Assembly (NCBI GenBank): GCA_963663675.1
Contig: OY760498.1
Coordinates: forward strand, 186,001 to 250,000
DNA from: CAINVV01 sp963663675
Lineage (GTDB): Bacteria; Bacteroidota; Bacteroidia; Bacteroidales; Prolixibacteraceae
DNA length: 64,000 nt
Direction of reading: 5' to 3'
In this document: in pieces, positions 8,772-16,852 of the stretch
Layout: each line of letters opens with the position of its first letter
Position numbering within the stretch: position 1 is the first letter of the stretch
Notes under the pieces: generated by a model
The model's database searches: none
What the model was told of the DNA's origin: nothing
The model's input: only the letters and a program-made list of their open reading frames with translations
Translations under genes and position numbers: made by a program

Positions 8772-11153
8772 TTAAATTTTCTTACATGCAAGGTTATGAT
8801 CCAGGCTGAGGATTTCCCCCGGTTTGGTCGAAAACTCCGCTGTGCGGCCCGCATAACAAAGCCGGCATTTACCACCGTTCAGAGATTTGACATTCAATGA
8901 AACCATCCGGCCTTCCTGCCAGGAGATGGATACCTCAAAATTGCCTATAGCCTTGAGGCCGTTGATGTGTCCTTCTTTCCAGGCTGAAGGCAGGGCGGGA
9001 AGCAGAACAATTTGCCCGCCGTGACTCTGAAGGAGCATCTCTGCAATACCCGCGGTTGCTCCGAAATTACCGTCAATCTGGAAAGGCGGATGGTTGTCCC
9101 ATAAATTATCAAGCGTTGATTTGGCAAACAGCAGTTGAATGTGCTTATATGCCTCATCTCCATTCAGTAACCGGGCATAAAAATTAATGATCCAGGCACG
9201 GCTCCAGCCGGTATGACCACCGCCAGAACTTAACCGGCGTTCAATTGTCCTCTGTGCGGCTGCGAAAAGCTCAGGTGTCGCCGGGGTAATCTGCGTACCC
9301 GGATGAAGACCGAAGAGATGAGACATATGTCTGTGACCTGGTTCTGCTTCATCGTAATCTTTGATCCATTCCTGGATTGTCCCGTATTTGCTTACTTTAA
9401 CAGGAGGGAGTTTTTTCAGGGTCTCTTCCAGCTGAACGGAGAAGGCCGGATCTTCATTCAGGAGTTTACTTGCTTCGATACAGGCTTTGAACAACTCTGT
9501 AATGATTTGTATATCAATAGTTGGTCCATAGGTAAGTGCTGTTTTCTTATTCGAATCCGGCATCAGGAATGAGTTCTCCGGAGAGTAGGATGGTGAAGTG
9601 ACAAGATGCCCTTCAGGATCAGGTACCAAAAATCCCAGGACAAACTTTGCCGATTCCTTCATCACCGGCCAGGCATCCTGCTTCAGATAGCTGAGGTCGC
9701 CAGTGTACTGGTACCTTTGCCACAGATGAAGGGTCATCCACGGCCCTCCCATGGGAAACATTCCTGATTGTACAGCATCCATTACTCCGCTTCGTCCGAA
9801 AGGATCAGTCAGGTGGTGGATGGTCCAGCCGTCTGCACCGTACATCTCTTTGGCTGTCACCCGCCCGGGAATGGTGAGCTCCTTTAAAAATTCTGTCAAC
9901 GGACGGTTGCATTCATCCAGGTTGCAGGGGTTGGAAGGCCAGTAGTTCATCTGCAGGTTGATGTTGGTATGGAAGTCTGCATTCCAGGGTGCATTCATCA
10001 ACGGGTTCCAGAGTCCCTGGAGATTGGCGGGAAGCGTTCCGGGTGCCCGTGAACTGCTCATGAGCAGGTACCGTCCAAACTGGAAATAAAGTTCGGTAAG
10101 GAAAGGATCAGCAACTCCCTCTCTGACAGCCCTGAGGCGCTGGTCGGTGGGGATCTGGTCGTCAATTTTACCGGAGATATTGAAATCTACCCTGTTGAAT
10201 ATCCTGCCAAAATCTTCGGTGTGTTTTTGTTTTAGTTGCGAATAGGAGAGTGACCCTGCGTTTTTCATGATAGACAGGCATTTAGAACCCGGATCAATTG
10301 ACCGGTCGAAGTTCAGCATCTTCAGATTGTAATCAGTTGCGGCAGTGATTAATAACTCCAAGTCTCCGGCGTTTTTTACCACTAACTCGTTATTCTCAAT
10401 GGTCACTGTTCCTCCCTTGTGCCTGATTTTCAGAGAGGCTCCGAATTTCATATGAGCGCCTCCCGGTCCTTTTTTTGGATTATCCTGGTCCATTATCTGT
10501 CCTGACATTACCAGGTCTTCGGGAGAAGTAGCGGTGATTATGGCGTCTTTTTCCCGGCTAAGCCTGATCCGGGTATTGATTTTCCCGTTTTTCCCCCCAT
10601 AAATCCTGTAGACGACAACATCGGAAGGGGCTGAAACGAAACACTCCCTTACATAAGTCACTCCCGACAAGGTATAGGTGACTTTGGCTATCCCGGTTCT
10701 GAGGTCCAGCTCGCGGCGATAGGAAGTAACATGGGAGCTGTCCATATCAAAAGTGAGATCCAACATGCCAACCGGCTGGTAGGAACGTATTTCCGGAGGA
10801 GTCCCCAGCATCGATTGCGTTGCGAGTTTCATTGCCTCGTCGTTTTTTCCTTCAAAGAGCAGTCGCCTGATTTCAGGTAGCTGTTTCAGGGTCTCCGGAT
10901 TGTTGTTGTTGATTTGTGAACCTGCCCAAAGCGACTGTTCATTCAAAACAATCTTTTCATGTGAAACTCCGCCAAACAGGAGGGCACCCAACCTTCCGTT
11001 TCCCATGGGATAGGCGCTTGTCCATTTTTCTGCTGCGGAAGCATGCCATATTACCATCTTATTGGAAGGCAAAGCCTGGCTTCCAGGTTGGCTTGCATTA
11101 ACATACGTTACAATTATCAATGCTGAAACCAGTGTAAATACTTTTCTGCTCAT
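8772..11153 (-). CDS. GH95 family alpha-L-fucosidase (or related alpha-L-galactosidase)
   Basis: This secreted enzyme of 793 residues hydrolyses terminal alpha-linked L-fucose (some members prefer L-galactose) by an inverting mechanism. A signal peptide is visible at 1-20. The N-terminal beta domain starts with WTSAYPMGNGRLGALLFGG and EKIVLNEQSLWAGS, diagnostic of GH95. The (alpha/alpha)6 barrel carries NINLQMNYWPSNPCNL near residue 395, which contains the two catalytic asparagines. Near residue 600 is DYDEAEPGHRHMSHLFGL with the general-acid glutamate, and near 690 PFQIDGNFGATAG with the conserved aspartate. All key positions appear intact, and the length is normal. It lies 26 bp downstream of the DUF4965 gene, suggesting an operon, and points to a fucosylated glycan as the target of the locus. 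Confidence 0.93.
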   Translation of the reverse strand: MSRKVFTLVSALIIVTYVNASQPGSQALPSNKMVIWHASAAEKWTSAYPMGNGRLGALLFGGVSHEKIVLNEQSLWAGSQINNNNPETLKQLPEIRRLLFEGKNDEAMKLATQSMLGTPPEIRSYQPVGMLDLTFDMDSSHVTSYRRELDLRTGIAKVTYTLSGVTYVRECFVSAPSDVVVYRIYGGKNGKINTRIRLSREKDAIITATSPEDLVMSGQIMDQDNPKKGPGGAHMKFGASLKIRHKGGTVTIENNELVVKNAGDLELLITAATDYNLKMLNFDRSIDPGSKCLSIMKNAGSLSYSQLKQKHTEDFGRIFNRVDFNISGKIDDQIPTDQRLRAVREGVADPFLTELYFQFGRYLLMSSSRAPGTLPANLQGLWNPLMNAPWNADFHTNINLQMNYWPSNPCNLDECNRPLTEFLKELTIPGRVTAKEMYGADGWTIHHLTDPFGRSGVMDAVQSGMFPMGGPWMTLHLWQRYQYTGDLSYLKQDAWPVMKESAKFVLGFLVPDPEGHLVTSPSYSPENSFLMPDSNKKTALTYGPTIDIQIITELFKACIEASKLLNEDPAFSVQLEETLKKLPPVKVSKYGTIQEWIKDYDEAEPGHRHMSHLFGLHPGTQITPATPELFAAAQRTIERRLSSGGGHTGWSRAWIINFYARLLNGDEAYKHIQLLFAKSTLDNLWDNHPPFQIDGNFGATAGIAEMLLQSHGGQIVLLPALPSAWKEGHINGLKAIGNFEVSISWQEGRMVSLNVKSLNGGKCRLCYAGRTAEFSTKPGEILSLDHNLACKKI

Positions 11154-11179
11154 ACATGTATTTTAAAACGATGGACGGT

Positions 11180-13318
11180 TTATTTGTTCTCCGGAGTGGT
11201 AGCTGTAAGATTCAAAGGCGCCCAGGTTCCGGAAACATTCGATCCTTTTTTGACCCATTTATCCCACATCTGCTTGTCTGAAAGCATTTTGATAAAGAAA
11301 CCACCAACTACAGACCTGGCTTGAAATCCAACCATGTACGCATTGTCAACAATATACCAGTCAGAAACAGGCACCCGCTGAGGAGTAGTATTGGCAAATT
11401 TCCAAACCGGATCAAACAGTGTCCTGAATCCCTCTTTGGTATCTGCCATTGTTGCAGTCCAGGTAATCCAGTCATTTTTTGTATAGCGCTGACGATTGTC
11501 AAGCGGTAAGCCAAATTCGGATTGGATGCTTTGGTAGTACCTGATCTCTTTTTGCAGTACTTCTTTGGGGAATAGATTCAATCCCAGTATTTTATCCCAT
11601 ACAAGGTTGTATTTTTGACTCCAGGTGCCTGGCCGGTCGTAGGCCAGTTTGGTGTGGTCACCCTCGCCGGCTTGCCTGATCCATTCTCCGGCCATGCTTT
11701 CAGCCTTTTTTCGGATTTCTGCAGCTTTTTCCTTTCTTCCGGTCATCTCACACAGCATGGAATAGCAGCCCAGTGCCTCAATGGCTTTGGCTGACAGGTT
11801 GATGTTATGAGCCAGGTGACCAGCGAAATCGTCAGTACACAACTGGTTTTCAGGATCAAAGCCTTTAGCAAGCAGGTACTCACACCACTTTTCCAGCACG
11901 GGCCAGTTCTCATTGGCAAAATTTGCGTTACCCTCCATTTTGGCCAATGCAGCGGTCATTATGACCATGTTACCTGTTTCTTCAACAGGCATCTGGTTTT
12001 CCTCTGTCTTTTCTCCCCCTCCGTAAGCCTGACCGGTCGCAAAAGGATAGGTACCCAGGTCATGCGGTGCAAAGGGGAATTTCCAGCGTGGTGATTTGGC
12101 GTAGGAGAAGATGGGCTGCAGCATAGCCTTGGTGAGGGCAGGACTGAAGAGGAAAAAGAAGGGTGAGGCCGGATACATCACGTCGATGGTTGCCATACAT
12201 CCGTTGCTGAAATTTTCTTTTGAGAAGATGAGGGGCTGGCCGTTTGCATCTGCAACAAGTTTGTGGGCTGCCAGGCACTGGCGGTATACCAGGGAGGTCA
12301 TGGTAGCATATTTGGGCCCTCCCTCTGCTTCGAGATCTTTCACCAGTTCTTTGTCGAAAGATGCGCATTCCGCAGATAAGGAAGGATATTCATTTAATGC
12401 TTGAGTAAGAAGCTGGTTGATGGTTGTCCCGTTTCTTTTCCAGTAGGCAGCAAGTTTTGATTCAAAATAACGGACACTCAGCACATCGTCGTAGGCAAGC
12501 AATGCCATCGTACTTACGCTTTTGCTGCCGACCTTTCCGACATTCCAGGTACTGGCCATGGTAACTCTTCCTTCGCTTACTTTTCGCGGCTGGGTAAGTT
12601 CTTCGCCTGCAGAAAGGTTTCCGTCGGAAATGAAACCGGCAAAAAGTTTTCTCCGCTCACCAATGCGCATTTGTGCCTGTTGTGTCTCAGGAATGGCGAG
12701 GTAGGCATATCCCCAGTCGATCCGCACATCATCCCCTTTTCTTCCCAGGACAGGTTGTTCCGAACTGCCCAGCTGAAGGGCGCTTAATCCTTTGACAACC
12801 GGCACACTCCATAGGACTGACTGATCCGGAGTGTTGACAGCCACTTCAGCACCACAGTCGAAATAGAGCTGTACAAGATGTTCTTTTCCATCCAGGGAAC
12901 TGATATTCCAGGTAATATAAGTTATGGGTCGTGATAAAATGTCCGGTTTTGAAACCAGTGCCGGCGTGGTAAACATCATTTCAAGGGACAGCTGTGCATT
13001 TTGAAAATTGTAAATAGTACGGGTGGGAAGAATTTTAACGCCGGTTTGCCTGAGTGGTTCCAGTTCTGAAGGCTGAGCTCCCATCACGCGGTAAGATTTT
13101 CCGTCCACCCGTAAAATGGAATGAAGTGGCTGGTACTTTCCGGTCCAGTGAACTGTTTCACAATCGTTCAGACTGTTCCCGGGTGACCATATACTGAAAT
13201 ATGGATCATGGGCCACCAATGGGACAGAAGGCGCCCTGAATTTTTGGTTGTCACCGGAGTTTTGCGCAAAAGTGCTGGCGAAGACCAGGCAAAGGATGAT
13301 TGTCAGAATTTTTTTCAT
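11180..13318 (-). CDS. Secreted glutaminase-A-like protein (DUF4964/DUF5127/DUF4965/DUF1793 architecture)
   Basis: The 712-residue protein has a signal peptide (MKKILTIILCLVFASTFAQ). It shows the features of the glutaminase A-like family: the opening RAPSVPLVAHDPYFSIWSP, a beta-rich middle, and a C-terminal (alpha/alpha)6-type domain with HDLGTYPFATG, METGNM-like VEETGNMVIMTAALAK, KLAYDRPGTWSQKYNLVWD and DNRQRYTKNDWITWTATMA. Fungal GtaA gives the family its name, but members in Bacteroidota sit in glycan loci and their substrate is mostly unproven, so glutaminase activity is not assured. The protein ends TTPENK before the stop; a copy of this gene end occurs at 15004-15022. It starts 111 bp after the esterase gene and is followed closely by the GH95 gene. 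Confidence 0.85.
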   Translation of the reverse strand: MKKILTIILCLVFASTFAQNSGDNQKFRAPSVPLVAHDPYFSIWSPGNSLNDCETVHWTGKYQPLHSILRVDGKSYRVMGAQPSELEPLRQTGVKILPTRTIYNFQNAQLSLEMMFTTPALVSKPDILSRPITYITWNISSLDGKEHLVQLYFDCGAEVAVNTPDQSVLWSVPVVKGLSALQLGSSEQPVLGRKGDDVRIDWGYAYLAIPETQQAQMRIGERRKLFAGFISDGNLSAGEELTQPRKVSEGRVTMASTWNVGKVGSKSVSTMALLAYDDVLSVRYFESKLAAYWKRNGTTINQLLTQALNEYPSLSAECASFDKELVKDLEAEGGPKYATMTSLVYRQCLAAHKLVADANGQPLIFSKENFSNGCMATIDVMYPASPFFFLFSPALTKAMLQPIFSYAKSPRWKFPFAPHDLGTYPFATGQAYGGGEKTEENQMPVEETGNMVIMTAALAKMEGNANFANENWPVLEKWCEYLLAKGFDPENQLCTDDFAGHLAHNINLSAKAIEALGCYSMLCEMTGRKEKAAEIRKKAESMAGEWIRQAGEGDHTKLAYDRPGTWSQKYNLVWDKILGLNLFPKEVLQKEIRYYQSIQSEFGLPLDNRQRYTKNDWITWTATMADTKEGFRTLFDPVWKFANTTPQRVPVSDWYIVDNAYMVGFQARSVVGGFFIKMLSDKQMWDKWVKKGSNVSGTWAPLNLTATTPENK

Positions 13319-13429
13319 CGGTATGTAAGTTATTGTTTAATGAAGTCCTAAATCCGCAAGAGCGTATAGATGATAAATTTACTGAATATTGATTAAATAA
13401 CACTGATAATAATAAACATTTGATAATGA

Positions 13430-14950
13430 CTATTTTACGGCCTGTTTTTCTGAAGCTTTCTTCCATACCATCTTCAGTACCTCATCGTCGCTAAACTCTT
13501 CGCAATGTCCTGCCATCGGTGTGAATTTAATTGTTGCGTCTGATTTCGGATTTTTTGTCGAATCGAGGTACATCTTCAGGAACCGGGTAGCTACATTGGA
13601 ATAGAGATCGTCCATATCGCCTGTCCATATCCAGATTTTGCCTTGTAATTTAGGTCCCAGTGTACTCCAGTTCTTCTCCATAACCTTTTTAAGGTCATAT
13701 TTTTCCCACTGCCTTGCAATTTCATGGTCTATCTTGCCGGAAAACGGATCAAACATCAGGGAGGGAAGTCCGTCTTTGCCCTTTGGTCCGAAAACAGCAT
13801 TGTAGGCACCGAACTGTCCGCCGGAGACCAGGTAATTTCCTGATCGGCTCACCAGGTTTTCGCTCTGTATCCAGTCCTTCATTGCGCGGGTTGGCTCTCC
13901 ATAGTTGGTCCGTACTCCGGGTTGAAGGTAACCGAAACGATTGTAAAACAAGGATTCGTCCTTGTAAATATTAATCAGTCCATAGTGTTCAAATTCAACT
14001 GGATCAGGACTGTAAGACCAGGTTCCGTCGAAGAAATCAGGATAAAAAATCTGCAGTCCGAGAGCAACCCATCCTCCGGTTGACAGTCCGGCAAGGTAAC
14101 GCTTTTTAGAGGCAGGATTGTAATGGACCTTCTTTTCGATGGCCGGAATGAGCTCTTCTGTAAGGGCTTTCCCACAAGGGCCGTTGTTTTCGGAATCCAC
14201 CTGGTAGGTATCTCCATAGGGCCCACGTGAATCCAGGAAGACATATAGGACCTGCGGCGCAGTGCCGGACAGCCACCAATCTATAAACTCCTTGTCTTTC
14301 AGCTTGTTCTCAACAAAAGTAAATCGGCCGTTCAGCCCAGGAGCCCTGTAACAGATTGGATAGCTCTCGCCCGGGTGGTCGAAGTACCCTGAAGGTAGCA
14401 GGACAGTGGCCATCAAAAATCGGGGATGACCGGAGAATTCGGTCAGGTATTTGCTCTGTATCTCAATGAATTTTACGAATTTATGTTCCGGAAGAACAGC
14501 CGGTGGTATGACTTTGAAGAGGGTAAGACTGAAAGCTTCCTTTGAACCGGGCATCAGGGAGTCTACATCACTGAACCAGTTCCCGGGAGCATTCTCCTGG
14601 GCATCGTCCAGGTTGTTCTTATAGACTACCTGGCAGTAGACTTTTCCCGTTGCCGGGAAAGTTCCGGCACTTAATATGCCCTGGTCGGTAGACTTTAATG
14701 TAAAAGATGAAGAGCCGTCCCACTCAGGGGAAGTATAACCTACTGTTAATGAACTGGAAAGGTGCGACTCTTTATGGTATTGTGAAGAAAAACGAAACAG
14801 CATTCTTCCGCCTCTGTTCATTGATTTCCGGAGCTCAGGAGCGACCGTAACTTTTGCCTGCCACTGGGACTTTTCCTGTGCCTGCAGCTTTATGGAAAAA
14901 GAGATAAAAAGCAAGAGGAGTAAACCGGATGACAGAAATCTCATACGCAA
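13430..14950 (-). CDS. Secreted esterase of the esterase D / feruloyl-esterase type (PF00756-like)
   Basis: This is a 506-residue secreted alpha/beta-hydrolase with a clear signal peptide (LLLLLFISFSIKLQAQ). The N-terminal ~170 residues form a beta-rich domain; the hydrolase domain follows, with the nucleophile elbow GLSTGG near residues 287-292 and a catalytic histidine in AGHCEEF near 481. These are the usual positions for the esterase D fold, which removes acyl groups from sugars or hydrolyses other esters. Substrate cannot be read from the sequence. It is the most upstream gene of the enzyme cluster esterase, DUF4965, GH95 on the minus strand, and may deacylate the glycan before the fucosidase acts. 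Alternatively it could be a siderophore esterase-like protein, but the context favours a carbohydrate role. Confidence 0.82.
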   Translation of the reverse strand: MRMRFLSSGLLLLLFISFSIKLQAQEKSQWQAKVTVAPELRKSMNRGGRMLFRFSSQYHKESHLSSSLTVGYTSPEWDGSSSFTLKSTDQGILSAGTFPATGKVYCQVVYKNNLDDAQENAPGNWFSDVDSLMPGSKEAFSLTLFKVIPPAVLPEHKFVKFIEIQSKYLTEFSGHPRFLMATVLLPSGYFDHPGESYPICYRAPGLNGRFTFVENKLKDKEFIDWWLSGTAPQVLYVFLDSRGPYGDTYQVDSENNGPCGKALTEELIPAIEKKVHYNPASKKRYLAGLSTGGWVALGLQIFYPDFFDGTWSYSPDPVEFEHYGLINIYKDESLFYNRFGYLQPGVRTNYGEPTRAMKDWIQSENLVSRSGNYLVSGGQFGAYNAVFGPKGKDGLPSLMFDPFSGKIDHEIARQWEKYDLKKVMEKNWSTLGPKLQGKIWIWTGDMDDLYSNVATRFLKMYLDSTKNPKSDATIKFTPMAGHCEEFSDDEVLKMVWKKASEKQAVK

Positions 14951-15003
14951 GTAGTTAATTATTTAAGAATATATAAGGAATAAAATTGGAGCAATTACCT
15001 GTG

Positions 15004-15022
15004 TTATTTGTTCTCCGGAGTG
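15004..15022 (-). repeat. Relic copy of the DUF4965 gene end
   Basis: These 19 bases are identical to 11180-11198, which encode the last residues (TPENK) and stop codon of the DUF4965 protein, in the same orientation. Read in that frame the upstream bases continue as RSYSYTPENK-stop. The copy lies between the esterase start and the uppP stop, as if a related gene once ended here. Confidence 0.55.
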
Positions 15023-15049
15023 TAGGAATAAGATCTGATTGTTACATTC

Positions 15050-15817
15050 CTAAAACCTGATAAACAGCAGGAAAAGCAGTCCTATAATGATCCGGTAGTA
15101 TCCGAAATATTTGAATCCGTAATGCTCCACCAGTTTGATGAAGACTTTTACTGCAGCCCACGCTGAAATAAATGCTACAACCAATCCAATGGCAAGCAGG
15201 GTATTTTCATGCGATGTAAAATGGATGGGGGTTTTGATAAGTTCATAACCGGTTGCTGCAAACATGGTCGGGACAGCCAGGAGAAAGGAAAACTCTGTTG
15301 CCTGCCTTTTATCAAGTCCGTTGAAAACTCCACCGATAATGGTGGCAGCTGCCCTCGAAACACCGGGTATCATGGAAATGCACTGGATCAATCCGATAAA
15401 AAATGAATGTTTGTAGGAGATGGATTCCAAATCGAGTGTCTTGCTCTCCCTTGCCACAACTTTTTTGTCAATCAGCACGAGGATTATTCCTCCGATTACC
15501 AGCGCCACGCCAACAACATAAGGATTAAACAGGTACATTTTTATCGTTTTGTAAGCCAGAAAACCGACAATCCCGGTAGGTATAAAAGCGATACCCAGTT
15601 TCAGGTAAATTGTAAAACTCTGCAAAAACCTTTTCGCATAAAGCATTACGATGGCCATAATGGCTCCCAGCTGAATGGATATTTCGAAAGTTTTAACAAA
15701 GTCGCCGTCAATGTTCAGTAATTTGGACCCCATGATCATGTGTCCTGTTGAGGAAATGGGAAGGAATTCCGTCAGTCCTTCAATGATGGCCAGAATGATG
15801 CTGTCAAAAAATGTCAT
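15050..15817 (-). CDS. uppP: Undecaprenyl-diphosphatase UppP
   Basis: This integral inner-membrane enzyme of 255 residues dephosphorylates undecaprenyl diphosphate on the outer face so that the lipid carrier of peptidoglycan and O-antigen synthesis can be recycled. Both signature regions of the BacA/UppP family are present: EGLTEFLPISSTGHMIMG at residues 13-30 with the catalytic glutamates, and IPGVSRAAATIIGG near 150-165 with the conserved arginine. The rest is a series of hydrophobic helices. Length is normal for the family. A -7 box lies upstream at 15866-15873. It is not functionally tied to the neighbouring utilisation locus. Confidence 0.96.
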   Translation of the reverse strand: MTFFDSIILAIIEGLTEFLPISSTGHMIMGSKLLNIDGDFVKTFEISIQLGAIMAIVMLYAKRFLQSFTIYLKLGIAFIPTGIVGFLAYKTIKMYLFNPYVVGVALVIGGIILVLIDKKVVARESKTLDLESISYKHSFFIGLIQCISMIPGVSRAAATIIGGVFNGLDKRQATEFSFLLAVPTMFAATGYELIKTPIHFTSHENTLLAIGLVVAFISAWAAVKVFIKLVEHYGFKYFGYYRIIIGLLFLLFIRF

Positions 15818-15865
15818 GTGATTGGTTGTTGGTGTTCAGTAGCTCTGCTTAAAAATTATCAGAAG

Positions 15866-15873
15866 CAAATATA
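15866..15873 (-). promoter_or_regulatory. Promoter -7 box (TATATTTG) for uppP
   Basis: An exact TAnnTTTG match 48 bp upstream of the uppP ATG. Confidence 0.5.
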
Positions 15874-16011
15874 ATCTTCATTTCCGACAGGGTTGTATAG
15901 CCATTCAAAAGTTATTGCGAAAAATCCTGGAAAAATTAACTGCAGGTAATTCCTTATTAAATTATTATTTAGAACCATTCTATTTTTTTGCAATTGCATC
16001 CGCCAATTTTG

Positions 16012-16019
16012 TACTTTCG
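16012..16019 (+). promoter_or_regulatory. Probable promoter -7 box (TACTTTCG)
   Basis: A one-mismatch TAnnTTTG box preceded by TTG 21 nt upstream; it lies 35 bp before the ATG of the cation-transporter-like gene. Confidence 0.4.
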
Positions 16020-16054
16020 CTTTTCCAGGGCTCATCAGGCTTTTGGATTCGAAC

Positions 16055-16699
16055 ATGGAACAAGATGAACACAAATTATACAGAAAGGCTTATTTCCTGA
16101 GCCTATTTACAATTTTCTACAACATAATTGAAGGATTGATTTCCATGCTTTTGGGCTACCAGGATGAAACCCTGACGTTGTTTGGCTTCGGTGTAGATAG
16201 TTTTATTGAAGTGATGTCGGGTATTGGGATCGCGATCATGATCCGTCGAATCCGTCGGAATCCGGCAAGCTCAAAAAGCAGTCTTGAAGTCAACGCACTT
16301 AAAATAACAGGCACTGCCTTCTACTTTTTGTCTGTCGGACTCTTGGCCGGCATAGCAGTCAATATAATCAGCCATCACAAACCCGAAGCAACAATCTGGG
16401 GTGTCGTGATTTCCCTGATTTCAATTGCCGTGATGCTGTGGCTGATGAATGAAAAAAATAAAACAGGTAAATTGCTTCATTCTGAGCCTATTATAGCAGA
16501 TGCCAATTGCACAAGGGTGTGTATTTATATGTCCCTGATCCTGCTTGCATCCAGCCTGATTTATGAACTTACCGGCTTCTCCTGGGCTGATACGATTGGT
16601 TCTGCCGGCCTGATCTATTTTTCAGTCTCCGAAGGGAAGGAGGCATTCGAAAAAGCAAAAGGTAAAAATTGCTGCTGCAACCATTGTCAACCATCCTGA
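16055..16699 (+). CDS. Cation diffusion facilitator-like membrane protein
   Basis: The 214-residue protein appears to be the membrane part of a cation efflux protein without the usual C-terminal cytoplasmic domain. The first helix (YFLSLFTIFYNIIEGLISMLLG) and GFGVDSFIEVMSGIGIAIMIRRIRR resemble CDF helices with acidic residues in the membrane. Then come about four more hydrophobic segments and SWADTIGSAGLIYFSVSEGKEAFEKAKG. The protein ends KNCCCNHCQPS, a cluster of four cysteines and one histidine that could bind a soft metal. I chose the ATG at 16055; a TTG at 16043 would add four residues. Metal specificity is unknown. It stands alone between uppP (opposite strand) and metG. Confidence 0.7.
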   Translation: MEQDEHKLYRKAYFLSLFTIFYNIIEGLISMLLGYQDETLTLFGFGVDSFIEVMSGIGIAIMIRRIRRNPASSKSSLEVNALKITGTAFYFLSVGLLAGIAVNIISHHKPEATIWGVVISLISIAVMLWLMNEKNKTGKLLHSEPIIADANCTRVCIYMSLILLASSLIYELTGFSWADTIGSAGLIYFSVSEGKEAFEKAKGKNCCCNHCQPS

Positions 16700-16779
16700 A
16701 TCTCTCATCTCTCATGTCTCATCTCTTATCTCTCATGTCTTATGTCTTATGTCTCATCTCTCATGTCTTGTCTCTCATT
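16697..16779. repeat. Degenerate short tandem repeat (CTCATCT / CTCATGT units)
   Basis: About 80 bases made almost wholly of units such as tctcatc, tctcatg and ttatgtc. The reverse complement (ATAAGACATGAG and similar) recurs near 23783-23793, so it belongs to a dispersed family of ATGAG-like microsatellites. Confidence 0.8.
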
Positions 16780-16807
16780 TCCTTTTCGCTAAATGAACCC
16801 GTTTTCG

Positions 16808-16815
16808 TATCTTTG
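16808..16815 (+). promoter_or_regulatory. Promoter -7 box (TATCTTTG) for metG
   Basis: Exact TAnnTTTG consensus followed by CACCC, 37 bp upstream of the metG ATG. Confidence 0.7.
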
Positions 16816-16852
16816 CACCCTGATGTAAGAGAAGATAAAAGTTATCCAACGA

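Noticed and set aside
16697..16779. Possible CRISPR-like array
   Set aside because: The units are 7-14 bases without spacers of constant length; it is a degenerate microsatellite.
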